From the NCBI RefSeq assembly GCF_023229025.1, contig NZ_JALOAA010000005.1, positions 1 through 64,000 on the forward strand: 64,000 bases of DNA. Reading direction: 5' to 3'. Source of the stretch: Sulfurimonas sp. (GTDB taxonomy: Bacteria; Campylobacterota; Campylobacteria; Campylobacterales; Sulfurimonadaceae). Shown in pieces: positions 1-7,257 of this stretch (position 1 is its first letter; the number at the start of each line of letters is the position of its first letter). The notes under the pieces are model-generated. The model was given only the letters and a program-made list of their open reading frames with translations, was not told the DNA's origin and did no database searches. The translations under genes were made by a program, and so were the position numbers.

Positions 1-101
1 TCAGGATGATACTTTCTTGCTAATTTTCTGTACGCCTTTTTTATCTCTGCTTCACTTGCACCTTCAGAGATCTCTAATGTTTCGTATAAAGATTTACTCA
101 T
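1..101 (-). CDS. cbpA: DnaJ-family co-chaperone (CbpA type), 5' part only
   Basis: The first 33 codons of a J-domain protein run off the left edge of the window. The translation reads MSKSLYETLEISEGAS, followed by EIKKAYRKLARKYHP, and the next codon begins GA, as expected for the Asp of the HPD motif that stimulates the DnaK ATPase. The ATG at 99-101 is preceded by AGGA about ten bases upstream. In Campylobacterota the gene with this start is usually cbpA (curved-DNA-binding protein) followed by the repressor gene hspR. The HspR-type operator just upstream supports this over dnaJ proper. The Gly/Phe and C-terminal substrate domains lie outside the window, so DnaJ cannot be formally excluded. 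Confidence 0.8.
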   Translation of the reverse strand, partial: MSKSLYETLEISEGASEAEIKKAYRKLARKYHP

Positions 102-144
102 TATTCTGTTCCTAAAATTTATATTATTGCTTATCTTAAGTAAA

Positions 145-174
145 ATTATATCATAAGAGTTGAGTGGATGTCAA
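145..174 (-). promoter_or_regulatory. Sigma70-type promoter of cbpA
   Basis: On the minus strand TTGACA (174-169) and TATAAT (150-145) are separated by exactly 18 bases. Transcription would start near 138, giving a leader of about 37 bases before the cbpA ATG at 101. Both hexamers match consensus perfectly. The clpB promoter in this window has the same two hexamers and the same 18-base spacer. Confidence 0.75.
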
Positions 175-179
175 TCAAC
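159..179 (-). promoter_or_regulatory. HspR operator (HAIR-like inverted repeat) at cbpA
   Basis: On the minus strand the sequence reads GTTGATT, seven bases, ACTCAAC. This fits the HspR-binding HAIR consensus CTTGAGT-N7-ACTCAAG with the spacer length kept exactly. It covers the -35 hexamer of the cbpA promoter, the right place for a repressor. It sits in a longer palindrome with 14-base arms (150-163 and 175-188). A hairpin terminator reading is less likely because the element overlaps a perfect promoter. The repressor gene itself is not in the window. Confidence 0.75.
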
Positions 180-243
180 TCTTATGATAATTTTTTAAGC
201 TTCACTACTCTATCTTTAATCAAAGAGTGTGTACTATAAAAGT

Positions 244-271
244 GCATTTTGCTTGCTAGCAAACAAAATGC
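244..271 (-). terminator. Hairpin just downstream of purH
   Basis: GCATTTTG (244-251) pairs with CAAAATGC (264-271), and the intervening TTGCTAGCAA can pair with itself. The element starts 18 bases after the purH stop. The following U-run is poor, so termination efficiency is uncertain. Confidence 0.5.
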
Positions 272-288
272 TTGACTTAGAGATATAT

Positions 289-1824
289 TTAGTGCAGAAA
301 ATGGCGAACTTCAGAGAAGTACAAGCTCATGCCAAACTCATTTGCAGCCTCTATAATCTCATCATCACGGATACTTCCTCCCGGCTCTATTACGCTCTTG
401 ACACCTGCTGCTGCCGCTGCATCAATGCTATCACGAAACGGGAAGAAAGCTTCGCTTGCAAGTGCTGCACCCTCTACATCAAGCCCCATCTCTTTTGCCT
501 TTTTCAAGGCACACTGCGAGGCATCAACACGGCTTGTCATGCCCATTCCAACTGCTACCATAGCAGAGTTTTTAACATATACAACGCAGTTTGATTTTGT
601 AAGAGATGCCACTTTGTAAGCTATCTCCATATCTTTTTTCTCGCCCAAAGTTGCTTCTCTTTGGCTCATCAGCTTTGCATTTTTTACTTCATCTTCGCCC
701 ACTCTATCAGCATCTTGATAAACAAAACCGCCGTCAATATGTTTAAAATCTTTAGTGTCATTAGCTAAGATTAGCTTATCACTTTGCATTTCAAAGAGTT
801 TAATGCGCTTTTTAGAAGCAAATACTTCCTGCGCCTCAGGAGTTATACGTCCCGCAATAATAACTTCTAAGAAAATTTCATTCATCTTAAGTGCCAACTC
901 TTTTGTAACAACACCATTAACTGCAACGACTCCGCCAAATGCAGAAACAGGGTCGCATTTTAGGGCCTCTACGTAAGCATCTAAAAGGTTGTCGCGGATT
1001 GCAAAACCACATGGATTTCCATGCTTTGTGATACAAACAGCGTTATCATCTCCAAAAGCAGAAGCTATTTTAACCGCGCCGCTTAAGTCGTTTAGGTTAT
1101 TAAAGCTCGCTTCGCCTTTTAAGGTTTTGAAGTTCTCTGAGTAGTGCTTGTCAAACTCATACAAAGCACCTTTTTGATGAGGATTTTCGCCGTAGCGAGT
1201 ATCCATCACTTTTTCTCCGACTATAAACTGTTTTGCTCCAAAACCGCCGTTAAATCGTTCATTCATATAGTTTGCTATCATGGAGTCATACGCTGCAGTA
1301 TGCTCATAAGCTCTTATCATGAGAGAGCGACGAAACTCTAATGTATTTTTCTCATTCTCTATCGCATCTATCACTTTTGCATAATCATCTACATCAGTAA
1401 TAATCATGACACTATCAAAATTTTTAGCGGCTGAGCGAACCATGGCAGGTCCGCCTATATCAATATTTTCTATAATCTCTTCAAAATCGTCTGTTTTTTG
1501 GATTGTCTCCTTAAAAGGGTAGAGGTTTACACAAACTAAATCAATAGCTTCAACGCCAAGCTCTTTTGCTTGATCTAGATGTGATTGCTTATCGCGTCTG
1601 TGAAGGATTCCACCGTGAACAAATGGATTTAGAGTCTTAACACGACCCTCAAAACACTCCGGAAATTTTGTTACTTCATCTATCTCTATAGCGCCTACAC
1701 CGCTATCAACAAGCATCTTGTATGTTCCGCCGGTAGATATTATTTCATATCCGTTTTTAACCAATGATTTACAAAAATCCACCACGCCACTCTTATCGCT
1801 AACACTTACTAATGCTCTTCTCAT
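289..1824 (-). CDS. purH: Bifunctional AICAR transformylase / IMP cyclohydrolase
   Basis: PurH catalyses the last two steps of IMP synthesis: formylation of AICAR with 10-formyl-THF, then ring closure. The 511-residue length is normal. The N-terminal cyclohydrolase domain is an MGS-like fold starting RRALVSVSDKSG with the STGGTYK loop. The transformylase domain carries KHGNPCGFA, which holds the catalytic Lys-His pair. It ends with the usual FSEVRHFLH tail. The gene is divergent from pfkA across a 101-bp gap and is followed by a hairpin. purL, purC, purS and purQ lie elsewhere in the window, so the pathway genes are dispersed, as is common in this phylum. Confidence 0.97.
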   Translation of the reverse strand: MRRALVSVSDKSGVVDFCKSLVKNGYEIISTGGTYKMLVDSGVGAIEIDEVTKFPECFEGRVKTLNPFVHGGILHRRDKQSHLDQAKELGVEAIDLVCVNLYPFKETIQKTDDFEEIIENIDIGGPAMVRSAAKNFDSVMIITDVDDYAKVIDAIENEKNTLEFRRSLMIRAYEHTAAYDSMIANYMNERFNGGFGAKQFIVGEKVMDTRYGENPHQKGALYEFDKHYSENFKTLKGEASFNNLNDLSGAVKIASAFGDDNAVCITKHGNPCGFAIRDNLLDAYVEALKCDPVSAFGGVVAVNGVVTKELALKMNEIFLEVIIAGRITPEAQEVFASKKRIKLFEMQSDKLILANDTKDFKHIDGGFVYQDADRVGEDEVKNAKLMSQREATLGEKKDMEIAYKVASLTKSNCVVYVKNSAMVAVGMGMTSRVDASQCALKKAKEMGLDVEGAALASEAFFPFRDSIDAAAAAGVKSVIEPGGSIRDDEIIEAANEFGMSLYFSEVRHFLH

Positions 1825-1925
1825 ATAAAACCTTACTATCTACATTAAAAAATAAATTATAAAATATTATCTAATTAGAGATTAGAAGATGGTAAACTTA
1901 ATAAAATCAAACTAGAGAAAAAAGA

Positions 1926-2885
1926 ATGAAAAATATAGCAATTTTATGTTCAGGCGGAGATGTAAGCGGTATGAATCCTGCACTAAAGCATTTTGTCGAG
2001 TACTCGTTGCAAAACGGTTTAACTCCATATTTTGTATATGACGGATTTGAGGGGCTGATAGATAACAAGATAGATAAAGTTTCTCATAAACATGTTTCAG
2101 GAATTATAAATCGTGGCGGAACTATGATTGGCTCAGCTAGAAGCAAAAGATTTACACTCAAAGAGTTCAGAGATATTGCTAAAAAAAACCTTGACGCTTT
2201 AAATATTGATATGCTGATTGTCTTAGGAGGAGATGGCTCATTTAAAGGTATGGATATTTTTTATAAAGAGCACGGCGTAAAATTCTGCGGTGTACCCTCT
2301 ACTATAGACAACGATATCAGCGGCACCGAGTACTGCTTAGGTGTTGATACTGCACTAAATGTCATCAAAGACTCAATTGACAACATAAGAGATACCGCGT
2401 CATCCTTCTCAAGAGCTTTTGTTATAGAGACTATGGGGAGAAATTGCGGCTATTTGGCTCTTGTTTCAGCTCTTACGTGTGGTGCTGAACTATGCCTTAT
2501 CCCAGAAGCCGAGCATAATCTAAGTGAGCATGAAAAAGATTTTAAAAAACAGATGCAAAACGGCAGAAGATATTTTATAGCAGTAGTCTCAGAGGGGATA
2601 AAAGAGAGCTCGCAAGAGATTGCCTCTTGGTTTGAAGAAAATATTGGAGTTGAGTCAAGAGTTGCTGTCTTAGGGCATACGCAAAGAGGCGGAAATCCTA
2701 CAACTTACGACAGGCTCATGGCTTACAAATTTGTAAATTATGCGATTGACGGGCTCCTTAGCGATAAAACAAAGAGTGTGATATGTTACACAAAAAGCGG
2801 CTTTGAGTACAAAAGCATAGATGAAGTTGCAAATACAAAATATCGCCTAGATAGCGAACTTTTAAACTATTTAAAGAGGCTCTAG
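1926..2885 (+). CDS. pfkA: 6-phosphofructokinase
   Basis: Phosphorylates fructose 6-phosphate in the Embden-Meyerhof pathway. The 319-residue length matches bacterial PfkA. Motifs in order are CSGGDVSGMN (nucleotide loop; most family members have GGDAPGMN), LGGDGSFKG, PSTIDND with the catalytic Asp, ETMGRNCGYLA, and HTQRGGNPT near the C-terminus. The Gly in GGDG points to ATP as donor. The residue before TIDND is Ser where ATP enzymes usually have Gly and PPi enzymes Lys, so donor preference is not completely settled. It abuts the NIF3-like gene at 2886, implying co-transcription. Many Campylobacter species lack this enzyme; fbaA in this window is a likely pathway partner. Confidence 0.92.
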   Translation: MKNIAILCSGGDVSGMNPALKHFVEYSLQNGLTPYFVYDGFEGLIDNKIDKVSHKHVSGIINRGGTMIGSARSKRFTLKEFRDIAKKNLDALNIDMLIVLGGDGSFKGMDIFYKEHGVKFCGVPSTIDNDISGTEYCLGVDTALNVIKDSIDNIRDTASSFSRAFVIETMGRNCGYLALVSALTCGAELCLIPEAEHNLSEHEKDFKKQMQNGRRYFIAVVSEGIKESSQEIASWFEENIGVESRVAVLGHTQRGGNPTTYDRLMAYKFVNYAIDGLLSDKTKSVICYTKSGFEYKSIDEVANTKYRLDSELLNYLKRL

Positions 2886-3197
2886 ATGTATAAACTAAAT
2901 TTTTTTGTTCCATCTGATGATAAAGAGCGAGTTAAAAAGGCTCTCTTTAGAGTAGGAGTAGGAAAATATGAGAATTATGAGTGTTGCAGTTTTGAGACTC
3001 TAGGAGTCGGACAATTTAAACCTATAAGCAGCGCAAATCCGCATATCGGCTCTCTTGATAAACTAGAGTATGTACAAGAGTATAAAGTTGAGATGATTTG
3101 CAGTGATGAACTTATAGAAGAAGCAATTAGGGTTTTAAAAGAGACGCACCCCTATGAAGAGGTGGCTTATGAAGTTTTTAGGATGCAAGAGTTTTAA
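2886..3197 (+). CDS. Stand-alone NIF3-like (YqfO insert-type) protein
   Basis: This 103-residue protein starts directly after the pfkA stop. It contains the signature THPYEEVAYEVFRM near the C-terminus and an N-terminal MYKLNFFVPSDD. Together these mark the small PII/CutA-like domain that is inserted in some NIF3 (YbgI/YqfO) proteins and also occurs alone in Gram-negative bacteria. The metal-binding NIF3 core domains are absent, so it is not an enzyme of the full-length type. Its function is unknown; the domain is thought to be regulatory. It is convergent with purL, with only 13 bp between the stops. Confidence 0.8.
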   Translation: MYKLNFFVPSDDKERVKKALFRVGVGKYENYECCSFETLGVGQFKPISSANPHIGSLDKLEYVQEYKVEMICSDELIEEAIRVLKETHPYEEVAYEVFRMQEF

Positions 3198-3210
3198 AAC
3201 TAAATATAGA

Positions 3211-5421
3211 TTAAATACTCTCAATAACTCTTTTAAATGTATTGAAGTAGTTATCTTGAAGCTCTTTCATGCTCATCTCAACATTGTTGATTTTGATCTT
3301 GTCTCCGCCTACAGTTCCGATTTTTTGACACGCTAAGACTCCTGCCATCGACTCAAAAGATGCAGAGTTTTCTTGCTTAACCTCTATAATAGCACGACTC
3401 ATGCTCTCAGAAAATATATCACGCTCATCATTTACAGCCATTTTAACGCTACATCCAAGCCCGCTTACAGCCGCCATTTTAGCCAAAGCGATAGCAACAC
3501 CGCCGCTGCTTGCATCTTTTGCACACTCTAAGATGCCTTTTTTGTTAGCCTCAATAACTAGCTCCCAAAGAGCAAGCTCTTTTTTATAATCAATCTCAGG
3601 AAGCTTGCCCGCAACAACTCCACATATCTCTTTCATGTAGAGTGATCCGCCAAATTCATTTTTGTTCTCACCGACCAAATAAAGAGTGTTGCCCTCTTCT
3701 TGAAAACTTGACATTAAAACTCTGTTTTGATCATCATTGACACCGACTGTTGCAATTGATGGCGTTGGAAAAACAGAGACTCCGTTTGTCTCATTATATA
3801 AAGAGACATTTCCGCCGATTACCGGAGTTGTTAGCTCTGTACACGCCTCCTTGATGCCAAGACATCCTTGAGCAAACTGCCACATAACTTCCGGATTTTC
3901 AGGGTTACCGTAGTTTAGACAATCGGTAATTGCCAAAGGTCTAGCCCCACTCATCGCTACATTTCTTCCACTCTCAATAACAGCGGCAGCAGCTCCGCCT
4001 TTTGGGTCAATATAACAGTAGCGAACATTACAATCAGCCGACATGGCAAGCGCTTTGCCGTTCTCTTTAACGCGAACAACCGAAGCGTCAAGCATACCGC
4101 CTTTTTTTATTGTGTTTGTCTGTACCATCGAATCATACTGAGTGTATATCCATGATTTATCGACAACTTCCATTGATTTTGTAAGTCTCTCAAACGCCTC
4201 TTGGTTTGCCACTCTCTCAAAATCATTTATAGTTACGTCGACAATTTTATCAAGATATGCAGGACGCACCATTGGACGATTTAATACAGGAGCTTCCTCG
4301 CTCACAGGATCAACAGGAACCTCAGCAACTTTATCTCCATGCCAGAAAAGTTCCATATTGCCGGTTGCAGTTACCTCACCGATTACCGCAGCATCTAAAT
4401 CCCACTTCTCAAAGATTTTAATAATCTCTGCTTCGCTACCTTTTTTTGCACAAAGGAGCATACGCTCTTGAGATTCGCTTAGCATAAAATCATAAGGAGT
4501 CATCCCCTCTTCACGAGCCGGAACACGGTCAAGATGCATAATCATTCCGCTACCGCTTCTGCCTGCCATCTCAAAAGATGACGATGTAAGACCCGCTGCT
4601 CCCATGTCTTGGATGCCGACAACATGGTCTGTTTTAAAAAGCTCTAAACAAGCCTCAAGAAGAAGTTTTTCAGTAAAAGGATCACCCACTTGAACGGTAG
4701 GGCGAAGAGACTTAGACTCCTCCGTAAAACTATCAGAGCTCATTACCGCTCCGCCTAATCCGTCACGACCTGTCTTTGCACCGACATAGATAACGGGATT
4801 GCCTATACCATCAGCTCTTCCGTAAAAAATTTCATCACTTTTTGCAAGTCCAAGAGTAAAAGCATTTACTAGAATATTGCCGTTATAGCACTCATCAAAA
4901 CTTGTCTCTCCGCCTATAGTAGGAACTCCCATGCAGTTTCCATAACCGCCTATTCCTGCAACTACACCGCGAACTAAATATCGTTGGTGCTTAGAGATAT
5001 CATCATCATTTAAGATATTGCCAAATCTAAGAGCGTTAAGATTTGCAACAGGACGAGCACCCATTGTAAACACATCGCGCATAATTCCGCCGACACCCGT
5101 TGCCGCACCTTGATAAGGCTCTATAAAACTTGGATGATTGTGTGACTCCATCTTAAATACTGCAGCATATCCACCGCCGATATCAATCACGCCCGCATTC
5201 TCACCCGGACCCTGAATAACCCATGGAGCTTTTGTAGGAAAGCCGCTTAGATGAACTTTTGAGGATTTGTAACTGCAGTGTTCACTCCACATCGCAGAAA
5301 AGATTCCTATCTCTATTAAGTTCGGTTCACGTCCTAAAATCTGCTTAATATGCGTGTAATCTTCACTTGAGAGTTTATGCGAAGCAAGTACTTTTTCAAT
5401 ATTTTCTAGTTGTTGGCTCAC
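3211..5421 (-). CDS. purL: Phosphoribosylformylglycinamidine synthase subunit II
   Basis: ATP-dependent conversion of FGAR to FGAM in purine synthesis. At 736 residues this is the small PurL, which needs separate PurS and PurQ partners; both are encoded at 49.5-50.4 kb. Visible family motifs include MWSEHCSYKSSK near the N-terminus, GPGENAGVIDIG, FKMESHNHPS, and GGETSFDECYNGN. The start is GTG at 5421, preceded by AGGA six bases upstream. It runs toward the NIF3-like gene and lies upstream of nothing co-directional within 60 bp except greB, which ends at 5484 and may read into it. Confidence 0.97.
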   Translation of the reverse strand: MSQQLENIEKVLASHKLSSEDYTHIKQILGREPNLIEIGIFSAMWSEHCSYKSSKVHLSGFPTKAPWVIQGPGENAGVIDIGGGYAAVFKMESHNHPSFIEPYQGAATGVGGIMRDVFTMGARPVANLNALRFGNILNDDDISKHQRYLVRGVVAGIGGYGNCMGVPTIGGETSFDECYNGNILVNAFTLGLAKSDEIFYGRADGIGNPVIYVGAKTGRDGLGGAVMSSDSFTEESKSLRPTVQVGDPFTEKLLLEACLELFKTDHVVGIQDMGAAGLTSSSFEMAGRSGSGMIMHLDRVPAREEGMTPYDFMLSESQERMLLCAKKGSEAEIIKIFEKWDLDAAVIGEVTATGNMELFWHGDKVAEVPVDPVSEEAPVLNRPMVRPAYLDKIVDVTINDFERVANQEAFERLTKSMEVVDKSWIYTQYDSMVQTNTIKKGGMLDASVVRVKENGKALAMSADCNVRYCYIDPKGGAAAAVIESGRNVAMSGARPLAITDCLNYGNPENPEVMWQFAQGCLGIKEACTELTTPVIGGNVSLYNETNGVSVFPTPSIATVGVNDDQNRVLMSSFQEEGNTLYLVGENKNEFGGSLYMKEICGVVAGKLPEIDYKKELALWELVIEANKKGILECAKDASSGGVAIALAKMAAVSGLGCSVKMAVNDERDIFSESMSRAIIEVKQENSASFESMAGVLACQKIGTVGGDKIKINNVEMSMKELQDNYFNTFKRVIESI

Positions 5422-5483
5422 GGAGAATCCTAAAAATTTGATTTTTAAAGAGGGATTATACCCAATATGAGGTAAAAAGAGTT

Positions 5484-5996
5484 TTAATGGAAGGAGAAGT
5501 CGCTTTTTGTGCGGATATTTTTCTTTAACGTAAAGATGTTTTTATAGTAAATATTTACAATTTCATACTCTTTTTCTCCAGAAGGAAGCCCGATTTTAAA
5601 CTCATCATCCACCTTTTTTCCCATCATGGCTTTTGCCAATGGCGAGTGTACTGAAATAAGCCCATTTTCCGGCTCTGACTCTAAAACTCCGCAAATAGTG
5701 TAGCTCTCCTCCTCATCCGTTTGAAGATTTAGTATAGTTACGCTACTTCCAAAGCCAACCTTGTCATGAAGTAATTTTGATGGGTCGATAATTTGAGACT
5801 TCTCTATCATAGAGTTTAGAAAGAAGAGTCTTTTATCTATAAATCTTAGCTTCTCTTTTGCGGCTTGATAGTCCGCATTTTCACTTCTGTCTCCCAAAGC
5901 AGCGGCAATAAGTTTTTCTTGTGCTACTTTGGGTTTTTCAACCTCAAGCAGATGTTTAAATTCAAGGATTAAAAGGTCATATCCTTCAATGCTCAT
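5484..5996 (-). CDS. greB: GreA/GreB-family transcript cleavage factor (GreB type)
   Basis: Rescues backtracked RNA polymerase by stimulating cleavage of the transcript 3' end. The N-terminal coiled coil contains LGDRSENADYQAAKEKL, and the GDRSENADYQ form is typical of GreB rather than GreA (GDLSENAEY). The acidic Asp-Glu pair that reaches the polymerase active site is therefore present. The C-terminal FKBP-like domain has the PLAKAMMGKKVDDE loop. The 170-residue length is slightly above the family norm because of a charged tail. No good ribosome site precedes the ATG at 5996; the small gene upstream ends 11 bases away, so coupling is likely. Confidence 0.82.
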   Translation of the reverse strand: MSIEGYDLLILEFKHLLEVEKPKVAQEKLIAAALGDRSENADYQAAKEKLRFIDKRLFFLNSMIEKSQIIDPSKLLHDKVGFGSSVTILNLQTDEEESYTICGVLESEPENGLISVHSPLAKAMMGKKVDDEFKIGLPSGEKEYEIVNIYYKNIFTLKKNIRTKSDFSFH

Positions 5997-6006
5997 CGGT
6001 TCATTA

Positions 6007-6333
6007 TTAATTGCTAAATCCTAGTATGTAGTAAGTGTTTTTATTTTCAAGTTTATTTACGGCAACTTTATATTTTTGGCTAAAATGTCTGATTTTCTCA
6101 TGTGCCCCCTCCGCCATTTCAACGCTTGGAGACTCAACCTTTATTTTAAAAAAATCATTCGAGTTTGACATTGCAACATAAGAGTCATCAACTTTCAAGT
6201 GGTCATGTAAATCCATAATATGTTTTTTTATTTTCTCGTAACCGGCAGTATTCTCTTCAATTCTCTCTAGTTGCTTAAGTAAAGCATCATTTGGTACGTA
6301 ACCTAACTGTGTAAGCATAGCTTCTTTTTGCAT
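6007..6333 (-). CDS. Hypothetical protein, 108 aa
   Basis: I do not recognise this protein. It is soluble and predicted to be mixed helical, with a helical N-terminal half (AMLTQLGYVPNDALLKQLER) and a beta-rich C-terminal half ending NTYYILGFSN. There is no signal peptide, membrane segment or cysteine pair. It ends 11 bases before greB on the same strand and probably shares its message. It is divergent from the HDOD gene across 126 bp that contains the palindrome ACATATATGT (6409-6418). Confidence 0.7.
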   Translation of the reverse strand: MQKEAMLTQLGYVPNDALLKQLERIEENTAGYEKIKKHIMDLHDHLKVDDSYVAMSNSNDFFKIKVESPSVEMAEGAHEKIRHFSQKYKVAVNKLENKNTYYILGFSN

Positions 6334-6459
6334 ATCTTATCCCCTCTTTTTTTAAAAATATAAGGAAATAGTATCAACTTTTTGTAAATATTCAGTACTT
6401 TTTTATGAACATATATGTATCATCTATTCAAATTAATATTTGATAAAAGAGAGAGTTAA

Positions 6460-7257
6460 ATGACTGAAGAGATACTTAAAAAAATCAAACAACTTCCACC
6501 GCTTCCTGAATCAGTTATGCAAATTGAATCTGTCTATCAAGATCCTGAGAGCACCTTTAACGATATGGTCAAAATCTTAGAAAAAGACCCTCTTTTAACG
6601 GCAGATATTTTAAAAGCAGCAAATTCTCCTCTCTATGGCTTCTCTCGTGAGATTAATGCAATATCTCAAGCTGTCGGTCTTTTTGGAATGGGAACCGTAA
6701 GAGGCTTTGCTCTGGCTTCTATTGTGAAAAAAAGCTTTGACCTTGACCTATCTGCATATGGAATTGATAATGACACATTCTCAATGCTCTCAAAAAAACA
6801 GCATGCCCTAACTACCGCTTGGTGCCTTAAAAAAGATTCAAAACTTCTTGGAATTCTATCTCCTGCAGCCTTTTTGGTTGAGATAGGAAAGGTCTTAATA
6901 GCTCAACAAGTCATAGCTGACAGAACCGGAGATAAGTTCAAAGAGGCTCTTGCAAAATCAGCAACTATTGAAGAGGCTGAGAGAGAAATTACGGGAGTGG
7001 ACACTCCTGAAGTGAGTGCTAGAATATTTGAACACTGGAGATTTGAGTCGGGGCTTGTAGATACAATTAGTAGCTGTTTAAACCCCGAAAAAGCAGAAGA
7101 TGATATTAAAAAACCTGCACAAATTCTGCATGTTGTCCGTACTGCAGTCGAGCTAAACGGTATGGTTACAGATGAGAGTATAGCGGCTGCAAAAGAGTTG
7201 ATTGCTAAGTATAAGCTTGATTTGCAAAGCTTTAATAATGCGATCGAGAATCTTTAG
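6460..7257 (+). CDS. HDOD-domain signalling protein
   Basis: The protein has 265 residues and consists mostly of one HDOD domain (roughly residues 8-200). The domain starts with IKQLPPLPESVMQI and contains DPLLTADILKAANSP and AISQAVGLFGMGTVRG, all characteristic. HDOD domains are HD-superfamily relatives without the catalytic metal-binding His-Asp pair and act in signalling. This one has no attached EAL or receiver domain. Its TAG stop overlaps the GTG start of the downstream RNase gene (TAGTG at 7255-7259), so the two are translationally coupled. A ribosome site GAGAGAG precedes the ATG. Confidence 0.88.
   Translation: MTEEILKKIKQLPPLPESVMQIESVYQDPESTFNDMVKILEKDPLLTADILKAANSPLYGFSREINAISQAVGLFGMGTVRGFALASIVKKSFDLDLSAYGIDNDTFSMLSKKQHALTTAWCLKKDSKLLGILSPAAFLVEIGKVLIAQQVIADRTGDKFKEALAKSATIEEAEREITGVDTPEVSARIFEHWRFESGLVDTISSCLNPEKAEDDIKKPAQILHVVRTAVELNGMVTDESIAAAKELIAKYKLDLQSFNNAIENL

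Noticed and set aside
150..188. 14-bp inverted repeat read as a purH terminator
   Set aside because: It overlaps a perfect TTGACA-N18-TATAAT promoter for cbpA and fits the HspR operator spacing. A separate hairpin (244-271) lies closer to the purH stop.
229..619. Open frames on the plus strand opposite purH
   Set aside because: They lie inside a clearly conserved gene, have no ribosome sites and encode low-complexity Cys/Ser-rich products. They are shadow frames.
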